From positions 372,001-436,000 of the forward strand of contig NZ_LVJW01000006.1 of the NCBI RefSeq assembly GCF_001708965.1: a stretch of 64,000 nt of DNA. Direction: 5' to 3'. This DNA comes from Candidatus Thiodiazotropha endoloripes (lineage in GTDB: Bacteria > Pseudomonadota > Gammaproteobacteria > Chromatiales > Chromatiaceae). Shown here piece by piece: positions 36,762 to 46,062 of the stretch. Position 1 is the first letter of the stretch. Each line of letters opens with the position of its first letter. The notes beneath the pieces were generated by a model, which saw nothing but the letters and a program-made list of their open reading frames with translations, was not told where the DNA came from and did no database searches. Made by a program: the position numbers and the translations under genes.

Positions 36762-37736
36762 ATGTTAAACGACCCATTCGGAAGAAAGATCGATTATCTG
36801 CGCCTGTCTGTCACGGATCGCTGTGATTTCCGCTGCTTCTATTGTCTGCCCAAGAGTCATCGTGGTTTCGAAACGCCCGATGACTGGCTGACACCTGCCG
36901 AGACAGAACGTCTGGTCGCCCAATTCGCTGCGCTGGGTGTCAGGCATGTGAGGCTCACCGGCGGAGAACCCCTGGTACGCAAGGAGCTGACCGAGATCGC
37001 CTCGCGTATCGCCACGGTACCGGGAATAGAAGAGCTCTCCCTGAGTACCAATGCATCGCGTCTGGATCGGTTTGCCGAGCCCTTGAGCCAGGCCGGTGTG
37101 ACACGACTCAATATCAGTCTCGACTCCCTCGATGAGGGCAAATTCAAGCAGATCACCGGCAGTCGTCTGCAACCGGTTCTGGCAGGCATCGAGGCAGCCA
37201 GCGCCACGGGCCTCTCACCGATCAAGATCAACATGGTGGTGATGCGTGGGCTCAACGACGATGAAGTCGAGAAGATGGTTGAGTACTGCCTGGCCCATAA
37301 CCTGACACTGCGCTTTATCGAAACCATGCCGGTGGGAGAAGGCGGACAGGCGGCAACTGAGCGCTACATTCCCCTCACTGAGATCGAAGCCCGCCTGCGC
37401 CGACGCTACAAACTGCAAACCGCGGCCATGCAAGGCAGCGGACCGGCCCGCTACTTCCAGGTCGACGACACGGGCCTGGTGATCGGCTTCATCACCCCCC
37501 AGTCACAACACTTCTGCGAAACCTGCAACCGGGTTAGGGTATCCGTGAGCGGCGATCTGCATCTCTGTCTCGGACAGGAGGACAAACTGGCGTTACGCCC
37601 CCTACTCCGTCAGGGAGCCTCGGATGAGGTTCTGCAACAGGCGATCCGCGCCGCCATAGCCCGTAAGCCGGAACGGCACCATTTCAACGAAACCCCAACG
37701 GCCATCATTCGCCCCATGTCAGCCTTGGGCGGCTGA
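36762..37736 (+). CDS. moaA: GTP 3',8-cyclase MoaA
   Basis: A 324-residue radical SAM enzyme catalysing the first step of molybdenum cofactor synthesis. The SAM-cluster motif is CDFRCFYC (C-x3-C-x2-C), and the second [4Fe-4S] cluster uses cysteines in FCETCNRVRVS and LHLCLGQ. RLTGGEPLVRKEL is the GGEP motif. The protein ends in Gly-Gly, as MoaA does. It starts 74 bp after napC; supplying cofactor to NapA explains its position. GAGGCAAGC precedes the start. Confidence 0.95.
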   Translation: MLNDPFGRKIDYLRLSVTDRCDFRCFYCLPKSHRGFETPDDWLTPAETERLVAQFAALGVRHVRLTGGEPLVRKELTEIASRIATVPGIEELSLSTNASRLDRFAEPLSQAGVTRLNISLDSLDEGKFKQITGSRLQPVLAGIEAASATGLSPIKINMVVMRGLNDDEVEKMVEYCLAHNLTLRFIETMPVGEGGQAATERYIPLTEIEARLRRRYKLQTAAMQGSGPARYFQVDDTGLVIGFITPQSQHFCETCNRVRVSVSGDLHLCLGQEDKLALRPLLRQGASDEVLQQAIRAAIARKPERHHFNETPTAIIRPMSALGG

Positions 37737-37814
37737 TCCTCAGAGCTTGTGTCGACCGGGCAACTTCTGCAGGCTTTTGCCCGCTGATGGATTCCAGCAC
37801 TGGGATCAAGCCGA

Positions 37815-39533
37815 TCAATTGCGAAACGTCGCTGTGATTGCAGACTCATTGCCGGAAGGGCAATTCGAGCTCCCATCGGTCCAACTCCATTGCTCCACAC
37901 CTGACATCGAGATGGGGGGATTCCAATCGATGGTGAGTTCGGTCCTCTCCTGGGTTGTGGTACCAAGATGTTCAGGATAACTCCCTGAATAGAGAAGCGT
38001 GTTGCCTTCCACACTACCCTGAAGCACATTCGTCGCTACACCAAGAAAGCCTCTGAGGGTGACATTTTGCCCCTCCTGATCAATGTCGATGGTGTAGTTA
38101 TCGGCGATGCCCACCTCTCCTCGACAGTCACCGGTCGCCGCCGTCACCTCTGTGCGGAAATCCCACTCCCCAGTCAGATCACAGAGATCTCCCACCCCAT
38201 CCCCATCGGTATCGAGTTGATCGGCATTCGCCACAACCGGGCAGTTGTCAGTAGTGTCACCAACGCCATCTGCATCGCTGTCCAGTTCGGTAAAACTTAC
38301 CGAACAGCTCTTGTTCCCATCCAATACCAGCGCCGCCACGTTGCTGGTTGCTGCAGCGCAGTCTCCCCCCCAACTCGAAAACACATAACCCGTGTCCGCT
38401 GTCGCGGTAAGAGTGACCGGACTGGCACTTTGCGCAAATTCGGCACTGCAGGTAGCACCACAATTCAATGCGTTGCCGGCACTGGTCACGGTACCGTTTT
38501 CCGGTGCACTAACAGTGACCGTGTATTGGGTCTCGCTATCAGCTATAAAACTGGCGCCACAAGTCGTATCACTGGTGATGGTAAGGGTGACCGATGCACC
38601 GTTACCGCTGCAGTTTTCATCATCGCCGGACCAGCCGCCAAACTGGTAACCTCCATCAAGGTTATAGAAAAGCTCAACCTGCGTTTGCGCGGGAATAGTG
38701 GCGGAACACGTACCCGGGCAGTTGATGGCACCGGAGATGCTGGCGATGCTGCCACCTTCGACTGGCTCGGGCACGGTGAGGGTATAATCGGTCACAGTTA
38801 CCGCTTCAAACAAGGCGCTGCAACTTAATGCCATGGGATCGATTGACCCACCCAAGTCAAATGCTTGCAGCACATCACTGCCGCTACAGTCGCCTTGCCA
38901 ACCTACGAATGAATAACCCGCATAGGGTACTGCCTGCAGATCCACACTGCGTCGTTTTTGAACTGTGCCATTCCCCGAATAGAGCGCATCGGCAACCCTA
39001 TGCTCACAGGAAGCGGATGCCAATTCACCGTCACAAACCCGACCTCCCGGATCAGCGACGATCTTTCCTCCCGTTGAGACTGTCAACGACAATGGCATAC
39101 CCTCCTCATTCTCAAGCGGTACAAACACCACCGTCACCGAGATGGCATCGCCTGAGTTAACCTCGAATACAATCCGCTCATCGGCAAGCCCTTCCGATGA
39201 CGCTTCTGCATCGAGCTTGTAATCGATATCGGGATTTGCAACCAGAACTTGTGTAATCTCATCACTTTCACTGCCCAACTCAAAGGTATAGTTTTCACTG
39301 CAGTCGCCGGGGCAGTCGATTCCACTGGTGGTTGTTACCCTTCCATCGCCAGTCAGAATGACCTCAATACCTCCCACCGGATAGACCTCATCACCCGAAC
39401 GATCATTCCCACCACCGGAACCGAGAATACTCAACACACCAATACAAGAAACCACAGTGAACAACACCAATCTGAGACCCGTGACTTTTTCTGTGGATGG
39501 CTTGTTCATGGCAATGTGATATTGATCAAGCAT
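37815..39533 (-). CDS. Exported protein with InlB-like bacterial repeats and a TSP3 calcium motif
   Basis: A 572-residue protein with an N-terminal hydrophobic segment (LRLVLFTVVSCIGVLSILG, then GSGGG), likely a signal peptide or lipoprotein-type anchor. Several divergent InlB B-type repeats follow, each with paired cysteines and a YxFxxWxGDC-like core (for example YSFVGWQGDCSG, YQFGGWSGDDENC, YVFSSWGGDC). Around residue 430 a thrombospondin type 3 calcium-binding motif, DADGVGDTTDNCP, is followed by DTDGDGVGDLCD. The C-terminal 120 residues form an unrecognised domain. It may be a surface or cell-adhesion protein. A second in-frame ATG at 39509 is an alternative start. It converges on moaA. 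Confidence 0.72.
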   Translation of the reverse strand: MLDQYHIAMNKPSTEKVTGLRLVLFTVVSCIGVLSILGSGGGNDRSGDEVYPVGGIEVILTGDGRVTTTSGIDCPGDCSENYTFELGSESDEITQVLVANPDIDYKLDAEASSEGLADERIVFEVNSGDAISVTVVFVPLENEEGMPLSLTVSTGGKIVADPGGRVCDGELASASCEHRVADALYSGNGTVQKRRSVDLQAVPYAGYSFVGWQGDCSGSDVLQAFDLGGSIDPMALSCSALFEAVTVTDYTLTVPEPVEGGSIASISGAINCPGTCSATIPAQTQVELFYNLDGGYQFGGWSGDDENCSGNGASVTLTITSDTTCGASFIADSETQYTVTVSAPENGTVTSAGNALNCGATCSAEFAQSASPVTLTATADTGYVFSSWGGDCAAATSNVAALVLDGNKSCSVSFTELDSDADGVGDTTDNCPVVANADQLDTDGDGVGDLCDLTGEWDFRTEVTAATGDCRGEVGIADNYTIDIDQEGQNVTLRGFLGVATNVLQGSVEGNTLLYSGSYPEHLGTTTQERTELTIDWNPPISMSGVEQWSWTDGSSNCPSGNESAITATFRN

Positions 39534-39556
39534 ATGTAACTGCTCTTGGAAAAAAA

Positions 39557-40042
39557 TCAGTGGACAGAGCTATCTTCTGATAGTTGCTCAGTTGTGTGGA
39601 AATAACCCAGTAACAGCCATGCCCCAGCAGCGCCCAGTAAACAGGCAGCCAGATCCATTAAGCTGAAGGTTCCAGTTTTAAGGTAATCCTGCAGATTCAA
39701 TAACTCAGGCAAATGGTCAAGGATCGAATCTGGCAATGCCTGACCTGCCTCAAAGACGGCATTGACACTGCCCCATAAGCAGCAGGAAAAGCAGGCGTAG
39801 TGAACACCTAATACCAGAGCTGTGACGATCGAAAAGGCAAACACATGAATAAAAGTCGGCAACCAGCCGATCAGCGATTGGAGCATGGAATCATCGGTTA
39901 TGGGTGTGCGCTCAGGTAAGTAAGCAAGAAATACGACGCCATCCGGTGCACGAAAAAGCCAATAGTAGAGGACACCAAGAAACAGTGCCGAGCCTGCAAA
40001 CAGCAGCAGTTTCAAACTCGCGGCGTATCTTTCCAACATCAT
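39557..40042 (-). CDS. VanZ-like integral membrane protein
   Basis: A 161-residue membrane protein with about four hydrophobic helices (about 11-31, 62-82, 84-100, 128-150). Pattern elements PTFIHVFAFSIVTALVL, then NAVFEAGQ, then FSLMDLAACLLGA, resemble VanZ-family proteins of unknown biochemical function. It is 23 bp upstream of the repeat protein on the same strand. No ribosome site is clear; two adjacent ATGs are possible. Assignment is by helix pattern and a few conserved residues. Confidence 0.6.
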   Translation of the reverse strand: MMLERYAASLKLLLFAGSALFLGVLYYWLFRAPDGVVFLAYLPERTPITDDSMLQSLIGWLPTFIHVFAFSIVTALVLGVHYACFSCCLWGSVNAVFEAGQALPDSILDHLPELLNLQDYLKTGTFSLMDLAACLLGAAGAWLLLGYFHTTEQLSEDSSVH

Positions 40043-40184
40043 GTCAAATTAATTAAGCGGTGATTATTTGCCTTTTCCCATCAAGATTAGTACCCCACTT
40101 CATGTAGTTCAATAATCTACCGGACAGCGGTGGATGAGGCTCATACAACCTAGACGAAAGGCCTGATTGCCCAGGAAGAACAGA

Positions 40185-42014
40185 TCAAACCTCCAGAGTC
40201 TTGAAGAAGATCGCCGTGAGAAAGCCGCACAAGGTCGACATCCCCACCACCGAGCCTCCCTTGAAGTAGGCCTCAGGCAACATGGTCTCGGCAATCATGG
40301 TCAGCATCGCCCCCGCTGCCACACCTTCCACAAAGGCGAACAGGGCTGGTGAGGCATTGACAAAAAAGATGTTACCCATCGCCGCCCCCACCCCGGTCAG
40401 GAGCATCAGTGAAAACCACATCAAGAAGATTCTTCTGAATTTGAACCCCTGCTCTTTCATGCCGCAGGAACTGGAGAGTGCCTCCGGAAAGTTGGCCAGA
40501 AAGAGACCGGCAATCAGTGAGATACTGACCCCCGCATTGATCAGGCTGGAGCCGATCACAAGTGACTCAGGTATACCGTCAAGGGTAAGGCCCAGCCAGA
40601 TCGCCAGTGGCGCCGCTTTGTTGGCATGCAGATCCCTGGCAACATCCGCAGCAGAGGGTAACTCTTCACCGGTATCGATGCACCTGAGTGCTTGTCTGGT
40701 CCAGCGCTGGGACTGTTCACTGTTCAGGTGCCTGCTCTGCAGATAGTCCCTTGCACCACCCATCTGGATAAACTCACGATAGCGTTCCGCCAAAACCGGC
40801 GCACTGCCCAGCAGTGAGTAAAAATCTCGTCGACGCAACTCCCACAGACCAATATTCTCCGCCGCCACGGCCGTCACAGAATGGCGGGCACCGGTGAGCA
40901 GTGAGAAGGTACCGAAAGCGTCATTGGCGTGCAGCACCACCGTCTTTTGCAACGGAGTTTCCGGATCGATCAGATTGACTTCACCGGTATCGAGTATGAA
41001 CAGACGATCAGCACGGGTATGTTGAAGAAACAGGGTATCGCCACGCTGATAGCGTTTGTAAATCAAGGCTCGTCCGATCAGTATCTGCTCCTCTTCAGGC
41101 AATTCAGAGAGCATTGGCAGACGCTTGATCTGATTGAAACGTTCCAATATCTCAGCGCTATTACGGTTGACTTCAACCGCCGGGGGTACCACACCACGAC
41201 GAATCAGTTGCCGGACCGCCTGGTCGGTCCAGCGCTCTATTTCATCGGTCGTCAACAGATGCTGCTGTTCCAGGTAGTGCTGTAGCTCACCACTGCGCAG
41301 CAGCAGATGGACCTCCTGTTGAAAGTGAGGGGAATTGATCAGTAGCGTATCGATCGCATGTTTGGGTATCAGCCAGACTCGTGTTTCGCGACTGGCGACC
41401 GCATTCAGCGTATTCGGTGTCGAGGTCAAACAGGGATACCAGCCAAACACATCGTAACCCTGCAACTGAATCGTATTCTGCTCACCGGCTTCAGATCTGA
41501 ACAGATCGACACCACCCTCATCGATGATATAGAAAGTATCCGCCGGATCCCCTTTACGGAAGATAGTCTCTCCCTTGTGAAAGGTAACCACTCGGACAGA
41601 AGGCGCAATAATCTTGAAATCATTGGTTGGCAGGTCATGAAACAGCTTCACCTGATGGATACGTGAGATGATCTGTTTAATCTGCTGATGCTGTTTACGG
41701 CGAAAATGGTAGATGGTGGTGGAGGCCTTACGCAGAAATCCACCATAGTCGTTGACCAATTGATTGAGCCCGATGAACAACAGCCCGCCAACCATGGCCC
41801 CGGCAGCCAGAGCATAAAAATGCCCCTCTTCGACCGCGGAAGCCACAAGATCGATGGTCAGCGCCGCCAGCAGGGCGCCACCGCCAAATGCCATGAGTAT
41901 TGCTGTGGCACGGTCGCTGGGTTGCCAGAATTTTGCTGTAATCGCCCCCATGGGCAGCGATGAGGCACTGACGATCCCCAGGATAAAAGCCAACATCACC
42001 ATTGAATCGAACAA
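40185..42014 (-). CDS. ZIP-family transporter interrupted by two cyclic nucleotide-binding domains
   Basis: A 609-residue membrane protein with an unusual layout. Three N-terminal helices (about 5-27, 38-58, 66-86) and five C-terminal helices (about 468-605) together match a ZIP metal transporter. The loop between them (about residues 110-450) contains two CAP_ED/cNMP-binding-like domains: one with FHKGETIFRKGDPADTFYII and one with YQRGDTLFLQHTRADRLFIL. In helix 4 the usual HNxPEG is LDGIPES, and in helix 5 the motif is LANFPEA. Metal-binding histidines are thus replaced, so substrate and even transport activity are uncertain. The name follows family resemblance; cNMP binding is inferred. Confidence 0.78.
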   Translation of the reverse strand: MFDSMVMLAFILGIVSASSLPMGAITAKFWQPSDRATAILMAFGGGALLAALTIDLVASAVEEGHFYALAAGAMVGGLLFIGLNQLVNDYGGFLRKASTTIYHFRRKQHQQIKQIISRIHQVKLFHDLPTNDFKIIAPSVRVVTFHKGETIFRKGDPADTFYIIDEGGVDLFRSEAGEQNTIQLQGYDVFGWYPCLTSTPNTLNAVASRETRVWLIPKHAIDTLLINSPHFQQEVHLLLRSGELQHYLEQQHLLTTDEIERWTDQAVRQLIRRGVVPPAVEVNRNSAEILERFNQIKRLPMLSELPEEEQILIGRALIYKRYQRGDTLFLQHTRADRLFILDTGEVNLIDPETPLQKTVVLHANDAFGTFSLLTGARHSVTAVAAENIGLWELRRRDFYSLLGSAPVLAERYREFIQMGGARDYLQSRHLNSEQSQRWTRQALRCIDTGEELPSAADVARDLHANKAAPLAIWLGLTLDGIPESLVIGSSLINAGVSISLIAGLFLANFPEALSSSCGMKEQGFKFRRIFLMWFSLMLLTGVGAAMGNIFFVNASPALFAFVEGVAAGAMLTMIAETMLPEAYFKGGSVVGMSTLCGFLTAIFFKTLEV

Positions 42015-42216
42015 ACAGTCACCCTAAATTTTTATGAATTTGACGAAACGAAGGTGGTGGATAGCCGCCATGACTATGCTTAAGACTATCACTCATCAAT
42101 GATGATAAAGAAGTGCCTGAGCCAAGGGTCACAAAAGTGTCATATGAGTCAGGCTTCGACGCCGCCTGCCCGGCGAATCGAGCAGACCGATTGCCTATGT
42201 AAAAAGCCTTGCGAAG

Positions 42217-42672
42217 TCAGGAGAAACCATACTTACCCATCGTTGCCAGCAGTGATACCACCATGCCGAGTATCAGATTCACCAGGATCAGTTGCCGAAT
42301 CAACGAAATCGCCGCAACCGCCCTGGGCATGTCGTCGCCTTTCAAGGCAGTACCAAATTGATGATAGGGAATGGCATAGATGAAGATGAAGATTGCCGCC
42401 ATCAGGGTGCCTACCATTGACATGAAACTGAGCCACCAACCGGTCTCACCCCCATATTGAGTAAACAGCATCCAGTAACCGGTGGCCAGAATCGTCACAA
42501 CCGAACCCCATACCCAGGGAAAAAAACTATCGAACACCCTGAGCAGCAGAGGCAGTCGCTGATGAGGCTCCAATTGCTCATTCAGCACCGGACGCAGGAC
42601 CACATGCGCGAAAAACATACCGCCAACCCAGACGATGACAGCCAACAGATGCAGTGTCAGGGCAATGGACAT
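42217..42672 (-). CDS. CopD-family membrane protein
   Basis: A 151-residue inner-membrane protein with four helices. The start MSIALTLHLLAVIVWVGGMF and following FAHVVLRP are characteristic of CopD/DUF2269-like proteins, whose histidines could bind copper or haem. Function is not established. The ATG at 42672 has GGAG eight bases upstream and removes five residues from the longest open frame. Upstream is the argD leader region, transcribed away; downstream is the transporter gene on the same strand. Confidence 0.75.
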   Translation of the reverse strand: MSIALTLHLLAVIVWVGGMFFAHVVLRPVLNEQLEPHQRLPLLLRVFDSFFPWVWGSVVTILATGYWMLFTQYGGETGWWLSFMSMVGTLMAAIFIFIYAIPYHQFGTALKGDDMPRAVAAISLIRQLILVNLILGMVVSLLATMGKYGFS

Positions 42673-42960
42673 AGACCAAACTCCCAATCGATGAATATCT
42701 CTGTCACGATTAATCCGGCACCTTAGTAGGTTATCTTCAGGGCTTCAAGAGTGCCCTTGATCAAGACGTGACTCGCAAATAAGGATTGTTCAGAGAGACT
42801 CTATCATGGTGCCAATTGTGGATCATAGCGACCCCCTGACCCAGTGTATCGTGCCAGACAATTTGAAAAACTCTTATTGAATGGTAGACTAGTCGATTCC
42901 CCGACGATTGGGTCGATATGGATCGTTCCCATTCGCCGATCATAGGGGCTTAATTAAACC

Positions 42961-42990
42961 AGCGTCCTTTTTAGGATGCTTTTTTGTTTT
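42961..42990 (+). terminator. Terminator-like hairpin in the argD leader
   Basis: AGCGTCC (42961-42967) pairs with GGATGCT (42974-42980, with one G-T pair), followed by TTTTTG and TTTT. It is a good rho-independent terminator shape, ending 14 bases before the argD ATG, with no gene visible upstream on this strand. It may attenuate argD-argF or end a short RNA transcribed from about 42890. Confidence 0.6.
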
Positions 42991-43003
42991 ATGGGGCTTG
43001 AGA

Positions 43004-44173
43004 ATGGCCGACTCATTGATGACAACCTATCAACGACTGCCTGTCGCTTTCGAGCGGGGTGAAGGTGCCTGGCTGTGGGATACTGAGGGTAACCGCTATC
43101 TTGATGCGGTAACCGGTGTTGCGGTATGCGGACTCGGCCATGCCCATCCGGAAATCGCCAAGGCGTTGTGTGATCAAGCTTCCAGCCTGCTGCATACCTC
43201 GAATCTCTATCGCATACCACTGCAAGAGACACTGGGTGAGAGACTCTGCTCCCTCTCATCCATGGAGAAGGCGTTTTTCGCCAACTCCGGTGCGGAAGCG
43301 AACGAAGCGGCTATCAAAATAGCCCGGCTCTACGGCAACAAGCGCGAGATCAAGAATCCGGCCATTATCGTCATGGAACAGAGTTTTCATGGCAGAACGC
43401 TGGCTACCCTTTCTGCCACTGGCAATCGCAAGGTTCAGGCCGGTTTCGAGCCCCTGGTACAGGGTTTCATCAGAGTACCCTACGATGACATCGGAGCGAT
43501 CGAGGAGATTGCACTGCACCAGAAAAATGTGGTTGCCGTACTGGTGGAGCCGGTACAGGGTGAAGGTGGTGTAAATATCCCGTCAGTGGATTACCTCAAC
43601 CGGATCCGTGAAATCTGCGACCAGAACCAGTGGTTGATGATGCTGGATGAGATCCAGACCGGCATAGGTCGTACCGGCAAACTTTTCGCCCACCAGCATA
43701 ATGGCATACTGCCCGACGTGATGACCCTGGCCAAAGGATTGGGCAATGGCATGCCGATCGGTGCCTGCCTGGCACGGGGTGAAGCGGCAAATATTCTCGC
43801 TCCCGGTAATCACGGCTCCACGTTTGGCGGCAATCCACTCGCCTGCCGGGTGGCTATGAGTGTGCTGGATGTGGTGGAGTCTCAACAACTGGCTGACAGA
43901 GCCGCCAAGCTGGGTCAACGTTTCCAGTCTGAGTTTGAAGCAAAACTGGCCGAGCTGCCCGGTGTCGCTTCGATTCGCAGCCATGGATTGATGGTCGGCA
44001 TCGAACTCGAACGCCCATGCGCAGAACTGGTCGGCAAAGCACTTGAACAGAATCTACTCATCAATGTGACTGCAGGCAATGTGATTCGTCTGCTGCCACC
44101 GATGATCCTCAACGATGATGAGTGCAAACTGATTATCGACAAAGTCAGCGCCCTGGTTGCCGACTTTCTTTGA
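43004..44173 (+). CDS. argD: Acetylornithine aminotransferase ArgD
   Basis: A 389-residue PLP-dependent class III aminotransferase, arginine biosynthesis step four. It begins MADSLMTTYQRLPVAFERG and contains FFANSGAEANEAAIKIARLYG, MLDEIQTGIGRTGKLF, and the PLP-lysine in MTLAKGLGNGMPIGA. GSTFGGNPLACR follows. The ATG at 43004 gives the family start; the open frame continues upstream through the terminator-like hairpin and is not coding. argF follows after 24 bp, so the two genes probably form an operon. Confidence 0.94.
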   Translation: MADSLMTTYQRLPVAFERGEGAWLWDTEGNRYLDAVTGVAVCGLGHAHPEIAKALCDQASSLLHTSNLYRIPLQETLGERLCSLSSMEKAFFANSGAEANEAAIKIARLYGNKREIKNPAIIVMEQSFHGRTLATLSATGNRKVQAGFEPLVQGFIRVPYDDIGAIEEIALHQKNVVAVLVEPVQGEGGVNIPSVDYLNRIREICDQNQWLMMLDEIQTGIGRTGKLFAHQHNGILPDVMTLAKGLGNGMPIGACLARGEAANILAPGNHGSTFGGNPLACRVAMSVLDVVESQQLADRAAKLGQRFQSEFEAKLAELPGVASIRSHGLMVGIELERPCAELVGKALEQNLLINVTAGNVIRLLPPMILNDDECKLIIDKVSALVADFL

Positions 44174-44197
44174 TAGCCATTGCAAAGGCGTAACACT

Positions 44198-45103
44198 ATG
44201 ACCAGGCACTTCCTCTCCCTTCTCGATCTCAGCCATGATGAATTGCAATCACTGATTCGCCGCGCTTCCGAATTGAAGCGGATGCAGCACCGGGGTGAAA
44301 TACATACCCCTTTGAAAGGCAAGAATCTGGGTATGGTGTTTGAAAAATCCTCCACCCGCACCCGGGTCTCTTTCGAGGTCGGTATGTCACAATTGGGCGG
44401 TCATGCGCTCTTTCTCTCCCCCCGGGACACACAGCTCGGCCGGGGTGAACCGATTGAGGACAGTGCCAAAGTGCTTTCGCGGATGCTCGACATCATCATG
44501 ATCCGCACCTTCGAGCAGGAGAAACTGGAGCTGTTCGCCGCCCACTCCCAGGTGCCGGTCATCAATGCCCTGACCGACCGATACCATCCCTGTCAGCTGC
44601 TGGCGGATATGCAGACCTACGCAGAACATCGCGGTAACATCCAGGGTAAGACCGTAACCTGGGTCGGTGACGGCAACAATATGTGCCACTCCTATCTGAA
44701 CGCAGCCAGACAGTTCGATTTTCACCTCAACATCGCCTGCCCGGAAGGTTATGACCCTGAACCGGATATTCTCGAAGCGGCCGGCGAGCGGGCCAAGATC
44801 ATTCGCGATCCCCTAGAAGCAGCCAGTGGCGCAGACCTTGTGGTTACCGATGTCTGGGCCAGTATGGGTCAGGAAGAGGAGCAGGCGTTGCGTGAGAAAG
44901 CCTTCTCCAAATACCAGGTAAACGACGAATTGATGGCCCAGGCTGAAAAAGATGCCCTGTTCTTTCACTGCCTGCCAGCCCACCGGGGCGAAGAGGTTAC
45001 CGCTTCGGTGATCGACACCCCGGACAGTGTGGTCTGGGATGAGGCTGAAAACCGTCTGCACTCGCAAAAAGCGTTGATGGAGTTTCTGCTGCTTGGCCGC
45101 TGA
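44198..45103 (+). CDS. argF: Ornithine carbamoyltransferase ArgF
   Basis: A 301-residue transcarbamylase forming citrulline from ornithine and carbamoyl phosphate. The carbamoyl phosphate-binding motif is [15 protein letters not shown], with HPCQLLADM and the ornithine-site [11 protein letters not shown]. Length is typical. The ATG at 44198 ([12 protein letters not shown]) has AAAGG upstream; the frame is open slightly earlier without a family match. A solo arm of the dispersed repeat follows the stop after about 20 bases. Confidence 0.95.
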   Translation: MTRHFLSLLDLSHDELQSLIRRASELKRMQHRGEIHTPLKGKNLGMVFEKSSTRTRVSFEVGMSQLGGHALFLSPRDTQLGRGEPIEDSAKVLSRMLDIIMIRTFEQEKLELFAAHSQVPVINALTDRYHPCQLLADMQTYAEHRGNIQGKTVTWVGDGNNMCHSYLNAARQFDFHLNIACPEGYDPEPDILEAAGERAKIIRDPLEAASGADLVVTDVWASMGQEEEQALREKAFSKYQVNDELMAQAEKDALFFHCLPAHRGEEVTASVIDTPDSVVWDEAENRLHSQKALMEFLLLGR

Positions 45104-45123
45104 TGGCGATCAACCCGGCACCT

Positions 45124-45151
45124 GGGCCTGTTAACACGAATTCAATGCACT
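45124..45151. repeat. Solo arm of the dispersed palindromic element
   Basis: GGGCCTGTTAACACGAATTC and following bases match one arm of the palindromic family, starting 21 bases after the argF stop. The outer CTAG/TA is not preserved on the left (CACCTG) and no second arm follows, so the copy is decayed or partial. Confidence 0.65.
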
Positions 45152-45289
45152 CCGGATTAAGCGGTTTACAGATGCCTCCAAGGGGTGCATGATCCACAAA
45201 AATGCGACATTCTGCGGCCTGCTTGGCAACAATGGAAGATTTCAGTTGTACAATGGCCCCATTGCTCCGGATAGATACCAGATATAGTC

Positions 45290-45958
45290 ATGAAGAAATC
45301 CTTATTGCTGCTCGCCCTGTTACTCCTTTTCCCGCTACTGGTTCAGGCTAAAACCCTCTATGTGACCGATACCTTTCAGATCACCATGCGTACCGGGGAG
45401 AGTACTTCACACCGTATCATGCGCATGCTCAACAGCGGCGCAGCGCTGGATGTCCTCTCCACCAATCCGGAATCGGGTTACACCAAAGTCCGGGTCGGCG
45501 GCAGTCAGGGATTTGTGCTTACCCGGCAGTTGATGAATGAACCCAGTGCACGAGCGCAACTGGGCACGCTGCGCAAAGAGATCGACGAACTGAAGGCCGC
45601 ACCAGGTGAATTACGCAGTAAATTGATCGATCTGCAGAAAAACCACCGTGAATTGCTGAGCAACCACAAAAGCCTGCAAAAGGTAAAGGATAAACAGGAA
45701 CAGGAGCTACAGAGCATTCAGCGAACCGCCTCGAATGCAATCCGTATCTCCAATGAGCGCAATGAACTGGTCAAGCAGGTTGCCGCACTGACCCGGGAAG
45801 TGGAAGAGCTGAAACAGGACAACCGGGATCTGAGCAATGAAGCGACCCGTGACTGGTTCCTGATCGGTGCCGGGGTGATCATTGCCGGCATCCTGATCGG
45901 ACTGATCCTGCCTCACTTGAGATTTCAGCGTCGTCGCAACTCCTGGGGAACCCTCTGA
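45290..45958 (+). CDS. SH3-domain and coiled-coil membrane protein (TIGR04211/YgiM type)
   Basis: A 222-residue envelope protein. A signal peptide (LLLALLLLFPLLVQA) leads into a bacterial SH3 domain, residues about 22-85 (TLYVTDTFQITMRTGES and YTKVRVGGSQGFVLTRQL). A coiled coil spans about 90-185, and a C-terminal helix (WFLIGAGVIIAGILIGLIL) anchors it with a short basic tail (FQRRRN). This matches the YgiM/TIGR04211 layout. The biochemical role is unknown. It converges on the sigma-54 regulator gene. Confidence 0.85.
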   Translation: MKKSLLLLALLLLFPLLVQAKTLYVTDTFQITMRTGESTSHRIMRMLNSGAALDVLSTNPESGYTKVRVGGSQGFVLTRQLMNEPSARAQLGTLRKEIDELKAAPGELRSKLIDLQKNHRELLSNHKSLQKVKDKQEQELQSIQRTASNAIRISNERNELVKQVAALTREVEELKQDNRDLSNEATRDWFLIGAGVIIAGILIGLILPHLRFQRRRNSWGTL

Positions 45959-46062
45959 TCCGTTCCAGCTGTCCTCCGGCGATCTGATCGTCAACCTTCT
46001 GGGCATCATGCATGCCCTTGATGCCGGTTGTTTGAGAGATCGTGGAAGTGGTAACTGTTATT

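Noticed and set aside
45124-45289. Possible promoter or tRNA between argF and the SH3 protein gene
   Set aside because: No cloverleaf or conserved TTCGA-type arm was found; only the repeat arm is visible.
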